Below, one piece after another: positions 24,110 through 36,671 of a stretch of DNA of 64,000 nucleotides (position 1 is the first letter of the stretch; each line of letters opens with the position of its first letter). The position numbers and the translations under genes are program-made. Origin of the DNA: Castanea sativa (lineage: Eukaryota; Streptophyta; Magnoliopsida; Fagales; Fagaceae); assembly GCF_040712315.1 (NCBI RefSeq), contig NC_134015.1, positions 1,834,445-1,898,444 of the forward strand, given 5' to 3'. The notes under the pieces were generated by a model. It was not told where the DNA came from, ran no database searches, and saw only the letters and a program-made list of their open reading frames with translations.

Positions 24110-27100
24110 CAATAGTTGGAGAAAACAAGGGCAACATAATTGTATTCCAGTACAAATTTTCAAAGGTAGCCCATCTTCATTTACTGCAATCTACTATTTT
24201 AAATCTAAGGGCCAACCTTGGTTTAGTCCACCATCAATTCACACCACGATATCAAAATCAAAATTTGACATAGGATGAGAGAGAATCACATGGATAGGAT
24301 TGTAGGATTGAATTGAGGATCAAAAATCACTAGAGGATATATCTAATTATCAAGATAAGTTAAAGAAAAAAAAATAAAGAAAAAAATTAATTATAAAAGG
24401 TAATAACTACTACGTTACAAATTACTAATACATAAACAAACTTTTTTTTTTTTTGAGAAACAATACATAGACAAACTTGAAACTCCAAATTTCAAAATTA
24501 CATTTTCCAACATCCAAAACATACTTAACGCTCTAAATTAACAATATAGCGCAAAGAACAATGTTTCTAACCATGTACACCATGGTAATAAGTTAACACA
24601 AGCATATAAGAATGAATATTTCCTAAATGGTTATCTCTCACTCATTCTAAATACAAATGGGTCAAATTTGTATTCAATTTGAAGTCTTGGATATTTACTT
24701 TATAATGGACTAAGTAGCACTCAAATTTTTTAAAAGTTAGTCCTACATTTAGATGAAGACCACATCGTCACTATCTAAAAAATTTGAGGCCAACTCTAGC
24801 TGATGAAGACCACACCAGACTTGATCAGATTCCAATTCACACTGATTTCTTCTCTATAACCACTGACAAGTAAAATGAAATTTCCCCACATACTACAAAG
24901 TCATAAACTTTATTTATTTTGGATTATAGTTCTTTTTTCTTTTTCTTTGTCCTTCGTGATGGGACCCTATGAAAAATCATTAAATTCTTGTCCGAAATTG
25001 AAGGCCACATATGCTTCACCTCATTTTCAAAATAGGCTTAGACTATGCAGGATCATTTTAGGCATTTTGTGGGCCTAATTAATCAATAGTAGTTCTAGTG
25101 GGAGATTTTAAGCAATTGCTATCAATTGTAGAAAAATGGGTGTTAATAGGTTGGATGGGGCCCAGAACATTAGGGAACGTTTGTACAGGGACCTAGAAAA
25201 ATGGAAACTACTTTTTCCATATGTCCGGGTTATACACTTGCCTTAAATTATAGCAAAACCAACACCAATTAATTAGTAGAAATGGCAAAAAACACCATAA
25301 TTGTAGCCCCATGTTCATTCACTATCTTAAGCTTATGGGAAAATTATGATAATAAAGTCTATGCAGTATATTATTAGTTCACACTATGGTTATTAAGTTC
25401 AAAGTCCTACAAAGGATTGGTGAAATGGTCATATGGATCAGATTGTATATTGAATCGAGAATCATAGGATTCTACTTCATTTTATAAAAAAAAAAGGTGT
25501 AAAATCACCGGTAATAATATGAAAAAAAGTGGTATCCCTAACCTTACTCACTGACGATAATGAATATTCAATCATCTAAACCAAGTTCATTATTAATTTG
25601 TAGAATAATTTCTAAATCGTTATATCTCACTCATTCCATGTACAAATTGGTCAAATTTGTATTCATTTTGAAGCCTTGAATATATACATTATAATGGATA
25701 AGTAGTACTCAAAGTCCACACGGGTAGACTCGATCAAATCACAGTTCACACTGATCTCCTCTCCAACCCACCAACAACTAAATTGAAATTCCCCCACTTA
25801 CTACAAAGTCATAAATTTTTTTTTGGATTGTATTTTTCTTTCTTTTTCCTTGTCCTTCATGATGGGACCCTAAGAAAAAAAAGACATTTTTTTTTTTAAT
25901 TTTGATTTTGAATTTTTTTGATAAAAAAATAAAAAGACATTTGAACCCAATCTTACACTTACTAACAGTGAAAAATCATTAAACATTTGTCCAAAATTGA
26001 TGTCCACATATGCTTCACCTCATTTTCAAAATAGGCTTAGACTGTGGGGATCATTTTAGGCATTTTGTGGGCCGAATTAATCAATAGTGGTTTTGGTGGG
26101 AGATTTTAAACTATTGCTATCGGTTGTGGAAAAATACATGTTAGGTCTGTTTCACAAATTAGATCCTAAGCATTTAGGGTTCACTTAATTGAAGGAGTGA
26201 AAAAGTGGGAGAATAAAAAATATTTAGTTTTCTTTCATTTGTGTTTGGTTAAGATGATGTAAAAGTGGAGAGATAGAAAATTCATTTGTTTGGTTGAGAA
26301 AAAAAAAAAGAGAAAATGGAAAATGAAATTTGTATAAATTTACAATTATGTCTCTATTACATTAAACAACTTTTTTAATAGTATATAAATAATTCCTTTT
26401 CATTATTATTATATAAGAAAAAAATGCTATCAATTTAATATATATATAATCTGAAAAGCAATTTCAGCCTTCTTTTAAAAAAATTTAGCAACTAAAAAGA
26501 ATCAAAAAAGAAAGAAAGAAAGAAAAGTCTAGCCGTAATTTTTTTTTTTAAAAAGAAAACATAAGTAACATGTAACCATTTTTCTCATATGGTTATCTCA
26601 TATTCATTCTAACTCCAAAATTAGATAAAGATTTTGTTAATTATATGAGAGTGTGGCTTGATGGTAGGAGTTCTTATTTCAACGCTAAAAAAAGAAGATG
26701 TGTGGTACACGTGATATTACTCATTGTTGTCACGTGACATAAGGTCAATGAGTCCACACTGAAACCCATTTTTTTCATTTAGAAAAAAAAGGATCAAATT
26801 TGTGTTTATTTTGAAGTTATAAATATTTACTTTATTTCATTATTTTTTTATTATAAAAAAATCATTAACTTTTTAATTTTGGACTACAGTTCTTTTTCTC
26901 TTTCTTTGTCCTTCATCATTCCTGGGACCCTAAAATTTGGATCGTAGTTCTTTTTCTTTTTTCTTTGTCCTTCATGATGGGACCTAAAAAAAAGACATAT
27001 GAACTTTTTAATTTTGAATTATAGTTTTTTTTTTCTTTTTCTTTGTCCATCATCATGGGACCAGATAAAAAGACACGAACTTTTTAATTTTGGATTATAG

Positions 27101-28605
27101 TTCTTTTTCTTTTTTATTGTCCTTCATCATGGGGCCCTGAAAAAGAAAAAGACAGGTAAACCCAATCTGACACTTACTAATAACAAAAAATCATTAAACT
27201 TTTGTCTGGAAAAATAATTAAATATTATAATCACCGAAAATTATAATATACGTTAAAGAATGATTGTCAAAAAGAATAAATTTGACACAAATTAATTATC
27301 TAAGATAATATCTACTAAGTACCAAATGAAAAACTCAAAACTTCAAAGTTAGATGTTCAAACACCGCAAACTTACATGTGATTTAATTTAATTTATTTTG
27401 AAAAAAAAAAAGTGATTTTAAATCAACAACTCGGCCCAAAGAATCATGTTGCCAACTATGTAGACTATGGCAATAATAGCATGCATATAATAACGAATAT
27501 TCAATCGTGGACGTAGATACATATTAGCCAGCGGGTTAGCCTGAATAATATTTAACAAATGTCAAAATTTGACTACAAATTTAGTTATAACTTAAGGATA
27601 TAACAATTGTTAGATTGCACATTCTTTATGCTAAACTTATTTTTTATGTTTAATTTTGAATTACAAAAAATTAAAATTTAAACAAATATTGATGACATAG
27701 CTATTAATTGAAAATTAGTAAATATAGAAGATATAAGAAGAAAACGTAATTTAATTGTGAATTACTAAAATTCACATTCAATAAAAATATATAAAGTGAA
27801 GTTATAGCTTTACGCTACAACCTTGTAGCAAAATTTTGTCCTTTAATAAATTGTATGTGTTTTTTTTTTAATCAAAATTAGATGCTTCAAGAGTCTGGCC
27901 CCTAACAAAAATAATAAGTAGAATATATAATTATTTACTATGAGACATAAAAATATTGTCCAATGAGTTGTTGGCTTTGTCAACTTGATTGAAATGATAA
28001 GTTACTAAGAGAGTAATGCTAAGTCTATAATATTTTCATTATAATTTTATAACAAAATCTTAAGTGACAAGCTACTATTAGTTTTAAATTAGGTTATATT
28101 ACTTTTTTATTCATCAATAATTTGTCACTTAAAATTTGTTGTGGAACATTATTTTTCCTAAAATAATTGATGATTGGTGTATTGGCTATTCCTTTGATAT
28201 TTGTAGATTAAATAATCAAGAAAAGTTTTTGTTGAATATTTCTGGCTCTTTCCCTATAATCCAAACCAAGTTTTTCTTATTAATTTGTTGAATTTTTTTC
28301 TCAAATGGTTATCTCATATTCATTCTGACTCCAAAATTAGATCAAATTTGTGTTTATTTTGAAGTAATGGATATTTATTTTATTTCATTATAAGTAGTAC
28401 TAAAAAATATTTTAAAAGGTACTCCTATATGCAGTAGCTATTTCAGGCAGCAAAGCATCCATATCAAAAACGTGAGAGCCTAGCTGGTCAATGAAGTCCG
28501 CGCGTGGCACGCTCCTGTCCCAGTTCACATTCTCTTTCCTCTCTTCAAAGCCACTGACAAGTCCTCCATGATAGGACCCTGAGAAAAAGACATGAACTTT
28601 TAAAT
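24110..28605. repeat. Tandem segmental duplication, unit 2 (about 4.5 kb)
   Basis: It starts at the junction 24,109/24,110, where GACATGAACTTTTAAAT passes directly into CAATAGTTGGAGAAA. It follows unit 1 base for base apart from substitutions and indels. Two clear indels are the shorter TA tract and a deletion of about 130 bp at 28,560, where ACTGACAAGT joins the following CCTCCATGATAGG. Confidence 0.93.
26860..27155. repeat. Minisatellite with about 77-bp unit (unit 2)
   Basis: Four imperfect copies matching the array at 22,205-22,510. Two to three more copies follow at about 28,575-28,745. Confidence 0.85.
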
Positions 28606-30411
28606 TTGGATTATAGTTCTTTTTCTTTTTCTTTTTCTTTGTCCTTCGTCATGGGACCAGAAAAAAAGACATGAACTTTTTAATTTTGGATTATAGTTCT
28701 TTTTCTTTTCCTTTGTCCATAAACATGGGACCCTGAAAAAAAGACATACATGAACCCAATACCCTCACTAATAATGAAAAATCATTAAACTTTGTCTGAA
28801 ATTGATGGCCACATATGCTTCACCTCATTTTCAACAGAGGCTTTAGACTCTGGGGGATCATTTTAGGCATTTTGTGAGCCAATTAATCAAGAATAGTTAT
28901 TGTTGGAGATTGTAAAGAGTTGCTATTGAATGTTGAAAAATGGGCGTTAGGCCTGTTTCACAAATAAGAGCCTAAGCAATACAAGCTTTTAGATATTGTT
29001 TTGAATGATTGTGGAATGTGGACTTTTAAATTTGGGTCTTGGTGGACCAAATTTAAGTTTACTTGGTCTTATTGTAGGATGGATTGGGCCCAGTATATTA
29101 AGGAATGTTAGGACAGAAACCTTGGAAATGTGGCATGGAATTGGAATTGGAATTGGATATCCAACCCAGTACTATAGGATATCAAAATCATTTTCTTAAT
29201 AGTCTTTCTAAGACACAACAAAATTCAAAAACATTTTCAAATTAGTCTATCACATTACATATGAGCTAGTAAAATTACAAATTGTGTTGGCCAATATGTG
29301 AGGTGGTAGGTTAATTTATGTGAAATTGTAAGAATTTTAGTTGTATCTATAATTCTATTGTTTTCTTAAAGGGCACCATATCTAGGGACTGGTTCACACC
29401 AATCTGGTCCTGATTCCAAGTAGACTTTGGCCGAGGTAGAAGAGTGAGTGAAAATATGATAATTGGATTTAAATAAAGACAATCCTTAGAGAGAAAGCTT
29501 GCAATGGATTTTGAAGCCGTTAAGTTGGATTTCATTTAAATAAAGCATATGATAGGTTTTATTCAAAACAGTTTAGAGACCTGTCACTTTCCAAATGGAT
29601 TTAAGTTCAAAATCTAGGTTGTTCCAATCATAATTATTTAGGAATCACTAAAACTAACTGCAAACATTATTAGAAAATTTTCAAATAAAAACAGGAAATG
29701 AGATGCTTAATACAAGAACAAGCACAAATGATCCCTCTAATGAATTGTTTTTCCATCATACATAAAACAATATGATCTAGATGAAACATCATAACAAATG
29801 TCAATAGAGATGTATATCGAATACATTCCACATTTTAATGGGAACCATCTTCCAGCTGGTTGATGGGCAATAGGATTGCAAATGCTACCAAAGTTAGCAG
29901 GCATATTGGCATAAAGTAACAAAGCTGCATGAGTGTCCTCATTTGATGATCCTCTAGTAGAAAAAAACTATTAGTATGTATACATACCTACACCCTGTAC
30001 ATACACACATATGTATAGAAAACATACGATTTAACTTAATCAAGAAGGTAGAACATTGAAGATTGACAGTTGTGTCAAGGCTTGTGTTGTTCAATAAGGT
30101 CAGGTACCTCCATTCTCCATGCATATTTCTTCATGTCACTGATAAAAGAGAGTAGAATGTTGGAGAGAAATAAAATAAAATCCTTTTCCCATGGATACTT
30201 TGTATTAGACAACAGAGAGTGTGTCAAACATCATGTACAAATAGTTTGGGGGTAGGTAACACCCCTCACATCAACAACAAAATTAGGTGGAATATTAAAC
30301 AGTAAAAGGGAAATCTAAACCACAACCGACTTTAGTCAAGACATTTGCAATATGGCTTTCCTCCCTTTTATAAGAATGTCGTAGTTGATAGGGGTCAAGC
30401 TAGCTAAGTAG
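28606..30411. other. Intergenic DNA; 28.9-29.5 kb resembles 55.26-55.56 kb
   Basis: The first part (to about 28,980) is a sixth copy of the ~450-bp module with the CACATATGCTTCACCTCATT landmark. Around 29,000-29,420 the pieces TTGGGTCTTGGTGGACCAAA, GGATTGGGCCCAG and AAGGAATGTTAGGACAG correspond to 55,285-55,390. A 61-codon minus-strand frame (29,737-29,922) with a HAALLYANMPANFGS segment looks somewhat exon-like, but I do not recognise it. No gene is supported. Confidence 0.5.
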
Positions 30412-30715
30412 CACTCTTTGGTCCATTTGGTGCACTTCGGTCCAATTCGGTCCATTGTGGTCCACTTTTGTCTTTTTTGGTTCTCTTTGGTCTGCTTCTA
30501 TCAAATTTGGTCCATTTCAGTCCTCTTATGTCTAATTCGGTTCTCTTCGGTCCATTTCAGTCTATTCAGTCCAATTTGGTTCACTTCAGTCCATTTGGTC
30601 CTCTTTTGTCTAATTTAGGTTTTTTTTCCGGTCTAATTTAGTCCACTCTAGTCCATTTAGTCATATTCGGTCTACTTTGGTCCTTTCCAGCCCATTTCGA
30701 TGCACTTATTTATTT
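30412..30715. repeat. Degenerate satellite of about 10-bp period (GGTCCATTTC-like)
   Basis: About 30 imperfect copies of a GGTCCANTTC / GGTCTACTTT-like decamer fill about 300 bp. Because ten is not a multiple of three, any translation runs through all frames, so the 66-codon frame seen here is not taken as a gene. Confidence 0.8.
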
Positions 30716-32762
30716 TTTTTTTTGGGGAGAAAAGAGAAGGGATACTCATGTTTGCAATCATTTCCCCATGTTCCATGATACACTACCACTTGGATTTTTT
30801 GATAAGCCTATGGGTACCACCAGTGCAAAGTAGGGTGTGCCACTACTTAACCGCATTATTATAATTTCTGCATATTAAGTATGGGTTAGTAGTAGTACTT
30901 GAAGATTTCTTGGCACTTGGTTTAAAGTAATGGGTTTTGAGGGCTTCCTACCATTGCACCACACTCGCCGATGGTGGTGCACTTACTTAAATCCAAATTT
31001 ATTAAAAAAATATAGATTTCAATCTTGTTCCAATTTCTATAAGATTTTACCAATTTAATCTCCAATTGTTCCACATATATTTAATGAATCCAACCACATT
31101 TGCAACCTATCTATTTATTTATTTTATTTTGCTTAAAAAAAGACAACTTAACATTACTTATTGTTAAAATTCTAAAATACTATTAAATTGCATTCAAACA
31201 TTAGAGCCACTATATTTAGTTCCAAAGCCTGACATATATTGAGTATTATTAATATATAAATGTTTGTTGAATATTTAGTGATTATGACTAGCAATTATTG
31301 TTACCATTAGTAATATTTAAACCATCTAATAATATTAATAATCCAAAAGAACATTCAGCAGGGTTGAGAGAGAGATAAAGAAGACAACTTAAATTTCGGC
31401 CAAACTACAGATGAGTAAGTTATAATTAGTCCTAAATTATATCATAAAGAAATTATGATAAGGTGAAATGTTGAATAACATTTTATAGTCAATCCTTAGA
31501 TAATTGTACTCACCCAATATACTTGACTCTATTTTGGCCCCTGAGCATGTGTGAACTACGAAAAAATTTACGAATATATAGTTTAATTGATCATGTAGTA
31601 CTACTCTTGCAGCAAATTCCGAAGTGGTGGATATGGTTGTATTATCTAATGGTTGCTAAATGGTTTGTTGAGATATAAACAAGGAGATTTTGGTATTTGG
31701 AGAAACCAAAACAATTGTTGCCTTCTTAAAAGATTACTTCGGGTTTCACCATAAACACTTAACTCTTGTACTTGCTCTTCCCTTAGTGGATGGAGATGGT
31801 GCATGTTTCCAGCAAGCATTTACGCATGTAATGTGTTGATTAGTGTAGTAATCAGTGATGATATGCAAAGATTTTGTGTTTATTAAGATATCTGTTGTAA
31901 TTGATCAAGTTAAGAACAGATGTTTTCTCTGTTCAATATTTAAATATTAGAAGTTAAATTGTTAAAACAAGAAATTACAACATGTACGGTATATGAACCA
32001 CCATGCTAAGATGAGGCCTTTTGAAGTTGAACAAATGTTGTGTTTGTATGAACCACTTAAGAATTAAATTCTTCCTTCAAAACCCATTATATAATTATTT
32101 TTTTCTGTTAAGTAAAGGAAAACCCTTAAATCAACTTTCTTGAGTAGCAGGATTGTCAAAATCAAGTCCATTGATATGCATACTTGTATAGTCTATAGTT
32201 TTAATATATTGTGCTAAAAGCAAAACTTAGGTACAGTATTTAAGTGTTGTTCCTTAAATTCCCTTTTTAAAATTCAGTCATGTGACAGTATTTAACTAAA
32301 ATACTCTTTCATGAGTTCATCCCATGAAAAAAAATTACATGACTGAATTTGTCTTGTACTAGTAGTCTAAATAAAATTACTTTTTAGGTGAACTTGGATT
32401 GTGTAAGTTGGATTTTAAGATTATATAATTTGTGAGCATAAGCCAAATCCTACGTCTAGCATATAAAAGGTCTATTTATGGAGATGTCATTTTTTTTAAC
32501 ATTTATGGAGATAACAATTTTCTCTTTTTGATAGATACAATCTAATTATCTTTTTTTTTTTAACGTCAAATATAAGGAAAAAAGCAAATACCGCATCAAT
32601 ATGGTCTTGTAGAACAGAGTAAAACCTTCTCTCTTTTTTCTTAATAACTTGATAGTTTGGGTGCGGGTTTTGAATCCTCGACATCTTTATTGAAAATACC
32701 AAAATATGTTAGTTAAACTATAAAACATTTGGGGAGAACAATTTCAAACTTAAAAGAAAGTT
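30716..32762. other. Intergenic AT-rich DNA
   Basis: No gene or element was recognised in this stretch of about 2 kb. Confidence 0.5.
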
Positions 32763-32772
32763 GAATTTTCTT

Positions 32773-33153
32773 GGCAAAATGAGTAAATACCCTTAATTTA
32801 AAACTATGTAGCAAAATATCCACATTTCCAAAGTATTTAGCAAAATACCCCTGTTTTGGAACTCGATTTTAACAAAATCGAGTTCTGTGTAAAACTCAGT
32901 ATCCTCAAAATCGAGTTCTATGTGTATTTTTAAGTAGAACTCGACATTCGTAATGTTGAGTTCCACTTAAATTTTCAAAAAAAATTAAGTAGCAAAATAT
33001 GCATAGAATTTGACATTGTTAATATCGGGTTCTGCCTATAACTTGATTTTGTTAAAATAGAATTTTAAATACATGGACATTTTGTTAAATACTTTGGAAA
33101 GAGGGGTATTTTGTTGTATAGATTTAAAATAAAGGTATTTACCCATTTTGCTC
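32773..33153. mobile_element. Foldback MITE, Mutator-like, family member 1
   Basis: It is flanked on both sides by the 10-base direct repeat GAATTTTCTT (32,763-32,772 and 33,154-33,163). Its ends pair as GGCAAAATGAGTAAATACC against GAGCAAAATGGGTAAATACC. The inside has repeated palindromic AACTCGATTTT / AAAATCGAGTT pieces that let the whole element fold. Long terminal inverted repeats with 9-11-base target duplications are typical of Mutator-like elements. It carries no transposase, so it would be non-autonomous. The element at 42,691-43,019 is a relative. Confidence 0.85.
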
Positions 33154-33163
33154 GAATTTTCTT

Positions 33164-34799
33164 ATAACCTTCATACCAATTGAAAATTATTAGAAATTCT
33201 CATAGCATAACGGGATGGTATTCTCTCCTCTAACATGCATAATAAATCCAACCCAAAATTTAATTAGTAGGACTTACTATTATGTAAGAAGAAGATATAT
33301 CACATTGCTATAGTAATATATCACATCCTTTTACTCTTAAAGCACTAATTATTAATTACTCCATACCATTATTGAAAGGTAACTCTATGAGAGAATACTT
33401 GGGGTACCCGAAATTAGATTCTCATGGTAATATCTAATATGTAATTGAATACAAAACATCCAGGAATGGAAAAAACAAAAATTTACAACACTACTTGATT
33501 TGCCTAACAAATCACAGTTGTACCCACCTCAATTTACCATTTAAGAAACAAAAAGTTTATGGGCACAACAAAATCTGAAGGCATTTTTATAACAAGTTTG
33601 TTTTGAATTGTGATGGGTCCAAGTGAATTTTATTTTAATTTTTATCTTATTTTGACTTACATTTTGACTTCTTGTGAGATTTTGTTGTATTCGTGGAACT
33701 GAAGGCATATTATCAGACAGAACGAGGAAGGAGGGCAGTCAAACATGAACTAGCATCTATTAAATATGAATAAATTTTCGAAAAAACACAAAATAAGCTA
33801 TTTCTTAATACCTTTCAACTAAATTATCTATCAAAATGGAACTTGCCGTTGTTTACTTGTCTTAAATTTTAAAGATTATCTATAGCCAACTTTGTACTAA
33901 ATTTAGTAGAATTTATCTTTCAATGTTAAATAAATTAAGAATTGGTGAGAAAATCATCTTCCATTGTTAGTAAGATTAACAAAATTAATCTTGATTTATT
34001 TGTTCATGTTTCAAGCAATGAAACATTGTTATAAACTTAGGGATTGACTTACCTCTAATACTTTTTAAAAATAAATCTCTCACTTTGTTTTAATGAGAGA
34101 CTGCCACATTACTCACTCACTAAATAAAATGTGTGGATTAAAACCTACTACCACTTGTCATTGTTTATTTAAAATAAAAGAACATATTCAATTAAAAAAG
34201 TACTGAAGATAAGCCAAACCTATAAATATGTTACTTGTTTTGGTAAGGGGAGGGGGGTTTTAAAAGGTGACACTGATATTATTCAATATAGGTTTTTTCT
34301 TTTTTTTTTTTAATTATTATTATTACAACAATTCAACGTATTATGGAAACCTTTAACTCTTTAGTATTTTCAAAGTTCAACAATGTTGTTACATGATATT
34401 CATTTCTCTCACATGAATTGCGTGTTCTACTAATAAAATTCACAATGGAATCTACTATTCACATGAGAGGAATGAATATCATATTACTATACTTCAAAAG
34501 TACTTAATAAATTTTTATACCCTTAATGGTTGATTTTTTATTTGTTCTCAAGCTTCATTAAGTACTTCTTAATTTGATGGACAAATTCATATCAACAAAA
34601 ACTTAAGAATTTATTGAACTCAAAAACAATGATTTTATGAGAGGCTCATATTTCCGCTTGTAAATGATCCAAGTAAAATGATAGGTAAAAGTGTATAATA
34701 GGCACATAAGGTATTAAAGAAACCCTTGTGCTACTAAAGAAACAAGCTAGAATGTAACTATGGACTCATCAACTAATGTATTTCTCTTTTTCATACAAG
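33164..34799. other. Intergenic AT-rich DNA
   Basis: No gene was recognised. A small inverted pair surrounds about 34,390-34,490 (TGATATTCATTTCTCTCACATG-type sequence and its partner CATGAGAGGAATGAATATCA), which may be a short foldback element. Confidence 0.45.
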
Positions 34800-34945
34800 A
34801 TAGAAATTCTACTCCAACCTAATCTAAGTGTACATGTGTGTGAAGCTTTCTCATAAAGACTTGAACCCTGACCCTTGCCTTCCACGCTCCACACCCCACA
34901 AACACTTATACTTGTGGAGTGATCATCGCATTAAGAGTATGTGGT
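34800..34945 (-). mobile_element. tRNA-related SINE-like repeat
   Basis: On the minus strand the order is GATCACTCCACAAGTATAAG, GTGGGGTGTGGAGC, GGGTTCAAGTCTT (B-box-like) and GAGAAAGCTTCACACACA. A decayed relative lies near 41,890-42,030. The call rests on this layout and the second copy; a box A is not clear. Confidence 0.5.
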
Positions 34946-35734
34946 GGTCAACTAATATATTTTAAAAAGTTGAAAACTAAGTGATAGAGGTTTTGTGAAA
35001 TCTCTAAGAAATTAATGGGTAAAAGGATTGGAGTTGGTTTAATGTATTTCACAAAATAACTTGATCATTTTTCATTAGGATCCGCCTACAAGTATGCTAC
35101 TTATGTGAGTAAAACTAAAGCAATTGCAGTATTTATCATTTGTGGAACGGATAATTCCACCTGAGGTAATTGTATGATTTGCCATACGTATTTTAATTCC
35201 CATTACCGTTTTCTTAAAAAAATCTCATTACTAATTTTATAATTTCACCATGGCTTTTAAATTGAGCTTATTTGTATTAGAATATCTCTCTCCTGAGTTT
35301 TTGTGTTTGTTTCTCATTAAAATTTCATAATTTCAGACTTTATTACAACAATAAAAGTGAATTTTACCATATTCCTTATTATTTTACTTAACCAATAATT
35401 TTTCTCAAAAAAATAATAATAACCTTCTCAAAAAAAATAAAATTAATAATACTATTGTCCGATTGGAGTGAGAGTAATTAATGCACTATAGCACACGTAA
35501 AATTGGAATCATTACCATCATTTTAATACCATACCTGTGCTTTTACCATATTCCGAATCCTAGTTGGACATTAAGCAAACTAGGTAAGTTTTAAATTTTG
35601 TGTGTGTTTTGTTTTGTTTTGTTTTTTTTCAAGTTTCATACATTTACAGATTTATAGTTCACAAATTTTGAAAGAAAAGTTTTAAAAGGTGAGAATCCGA
35701 CGAGATTGTAATCTTGATTCTCTCCTCGTAAATG

Positions 35735-35862
35735 TATAAATACCATACTGCCCCAGCCTTCTAGTTTCTCTCTTTCTCACTAAATTCTCTTTCTTACAAA
35801 GTTTAATTTTTAGGAAATTTTTCTCTCTAAGAGGGTTTTCTCAAATCAACCCAAGCTAATTA
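35735..35862 (+). promoter_or_regulatory. Possible promoter and 5' leader of the TPP gene
   Basis: A TATA box (TATAAATA, 35,735-35,742) is followed by a C/T-rich leader and a good splice donor (CTAATTAG then GTACTTAC near 35,862). A leader intron reaching to the AG before 37,909 would place the coding exon 70 bp from the start of exon 2 of the transcript. Leader introns are known in TPP genes. This is inference from signals only. Confidence 0.4.
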
Positions 35863-36423
35863 GGTACTTACTCTCTTCACTTAACTCTCCCTTCTAATTC
35901 TTTTTACTTCATTGTTTATTCATAGCTGCACATACTATGTACTATGTTACAAAGTTTTGATTTTGAAAGGAAAACAAATTAAGGTTTGGTTCTATATATA
36001 TACTAAGAAAAATTTGTCCTCCAACTTACAATTGAAATAATAATTCAATTTGGTACGTGGGGTCTATTCAATGTTACAATGAATAGCCTAATTTCAATAT
36101 GCTTTTGTTTTCTATAAATTATGTTTGAATTTGAATGTATGTTTTATGTTTGTACTTGGGTTTTGTTGATGTGTGTTGGTTTGGTCTCCAATAGTAAGAA
36201 GGAATCTAGATTTTTTTTTTAGAAGGAAGAAAGAGTCTAGTTGTGTGTCATTTAGAGTTTTTTTTTTTTTTTTTGAATAAAAAAGTGGGTCCTAGGTATA
36301 GACTAATCGACCTTACACCACGTGACAACTATAGATAATAACATGTGCCATTGAGAGTTTGTATTTTATAGCATCCTATAGTAAAAAATGGATAATATTC
36401 AAGTAATCAAGGTTTTTTTAATT

Positions 36424-36671
36424 GGGTAAATTTCATTAACATACCCTGAGATTTGGGTTAATGTCAATTAGATCCAAAAAATTTTAAAACTAGCTTTGTT
36501 CCCTAAAACTAACTTAATTCCTAAATATTGTTAAACTTGTTAATCATTTTTCTCAACCATCTTAGGGACTAAGTTGGCTTTAGAGACCAAATTGATTAGT
36601 TTTGAAAAATCTTGGACTTAATTGGCATTAACCCCCAAACTTCAGGGTATGTTGATGGAATTTAATTACCC
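36424..36671. mobile_element. Foldback MITE in the TPP upstream region
   Basis: The left end GGGTAAATTTCATTAACATA pairs with the right end (its reverse complement GGGTAATTAAATTCCATCAA). The inner parts pair as well (TTAATGTCAATTAGATCC against GGACTTAATTGGCATTAA). It is about 248 bp with no coding capacity. If the predicted leader intron is real, this element sits inside it. Confidence 0.7.

Noticed and set aside
30418..30618. A 66-codon plus-strand frame rich in His, Phe and Ser
   Set aside because: It is a translation of the ten-base satellite.
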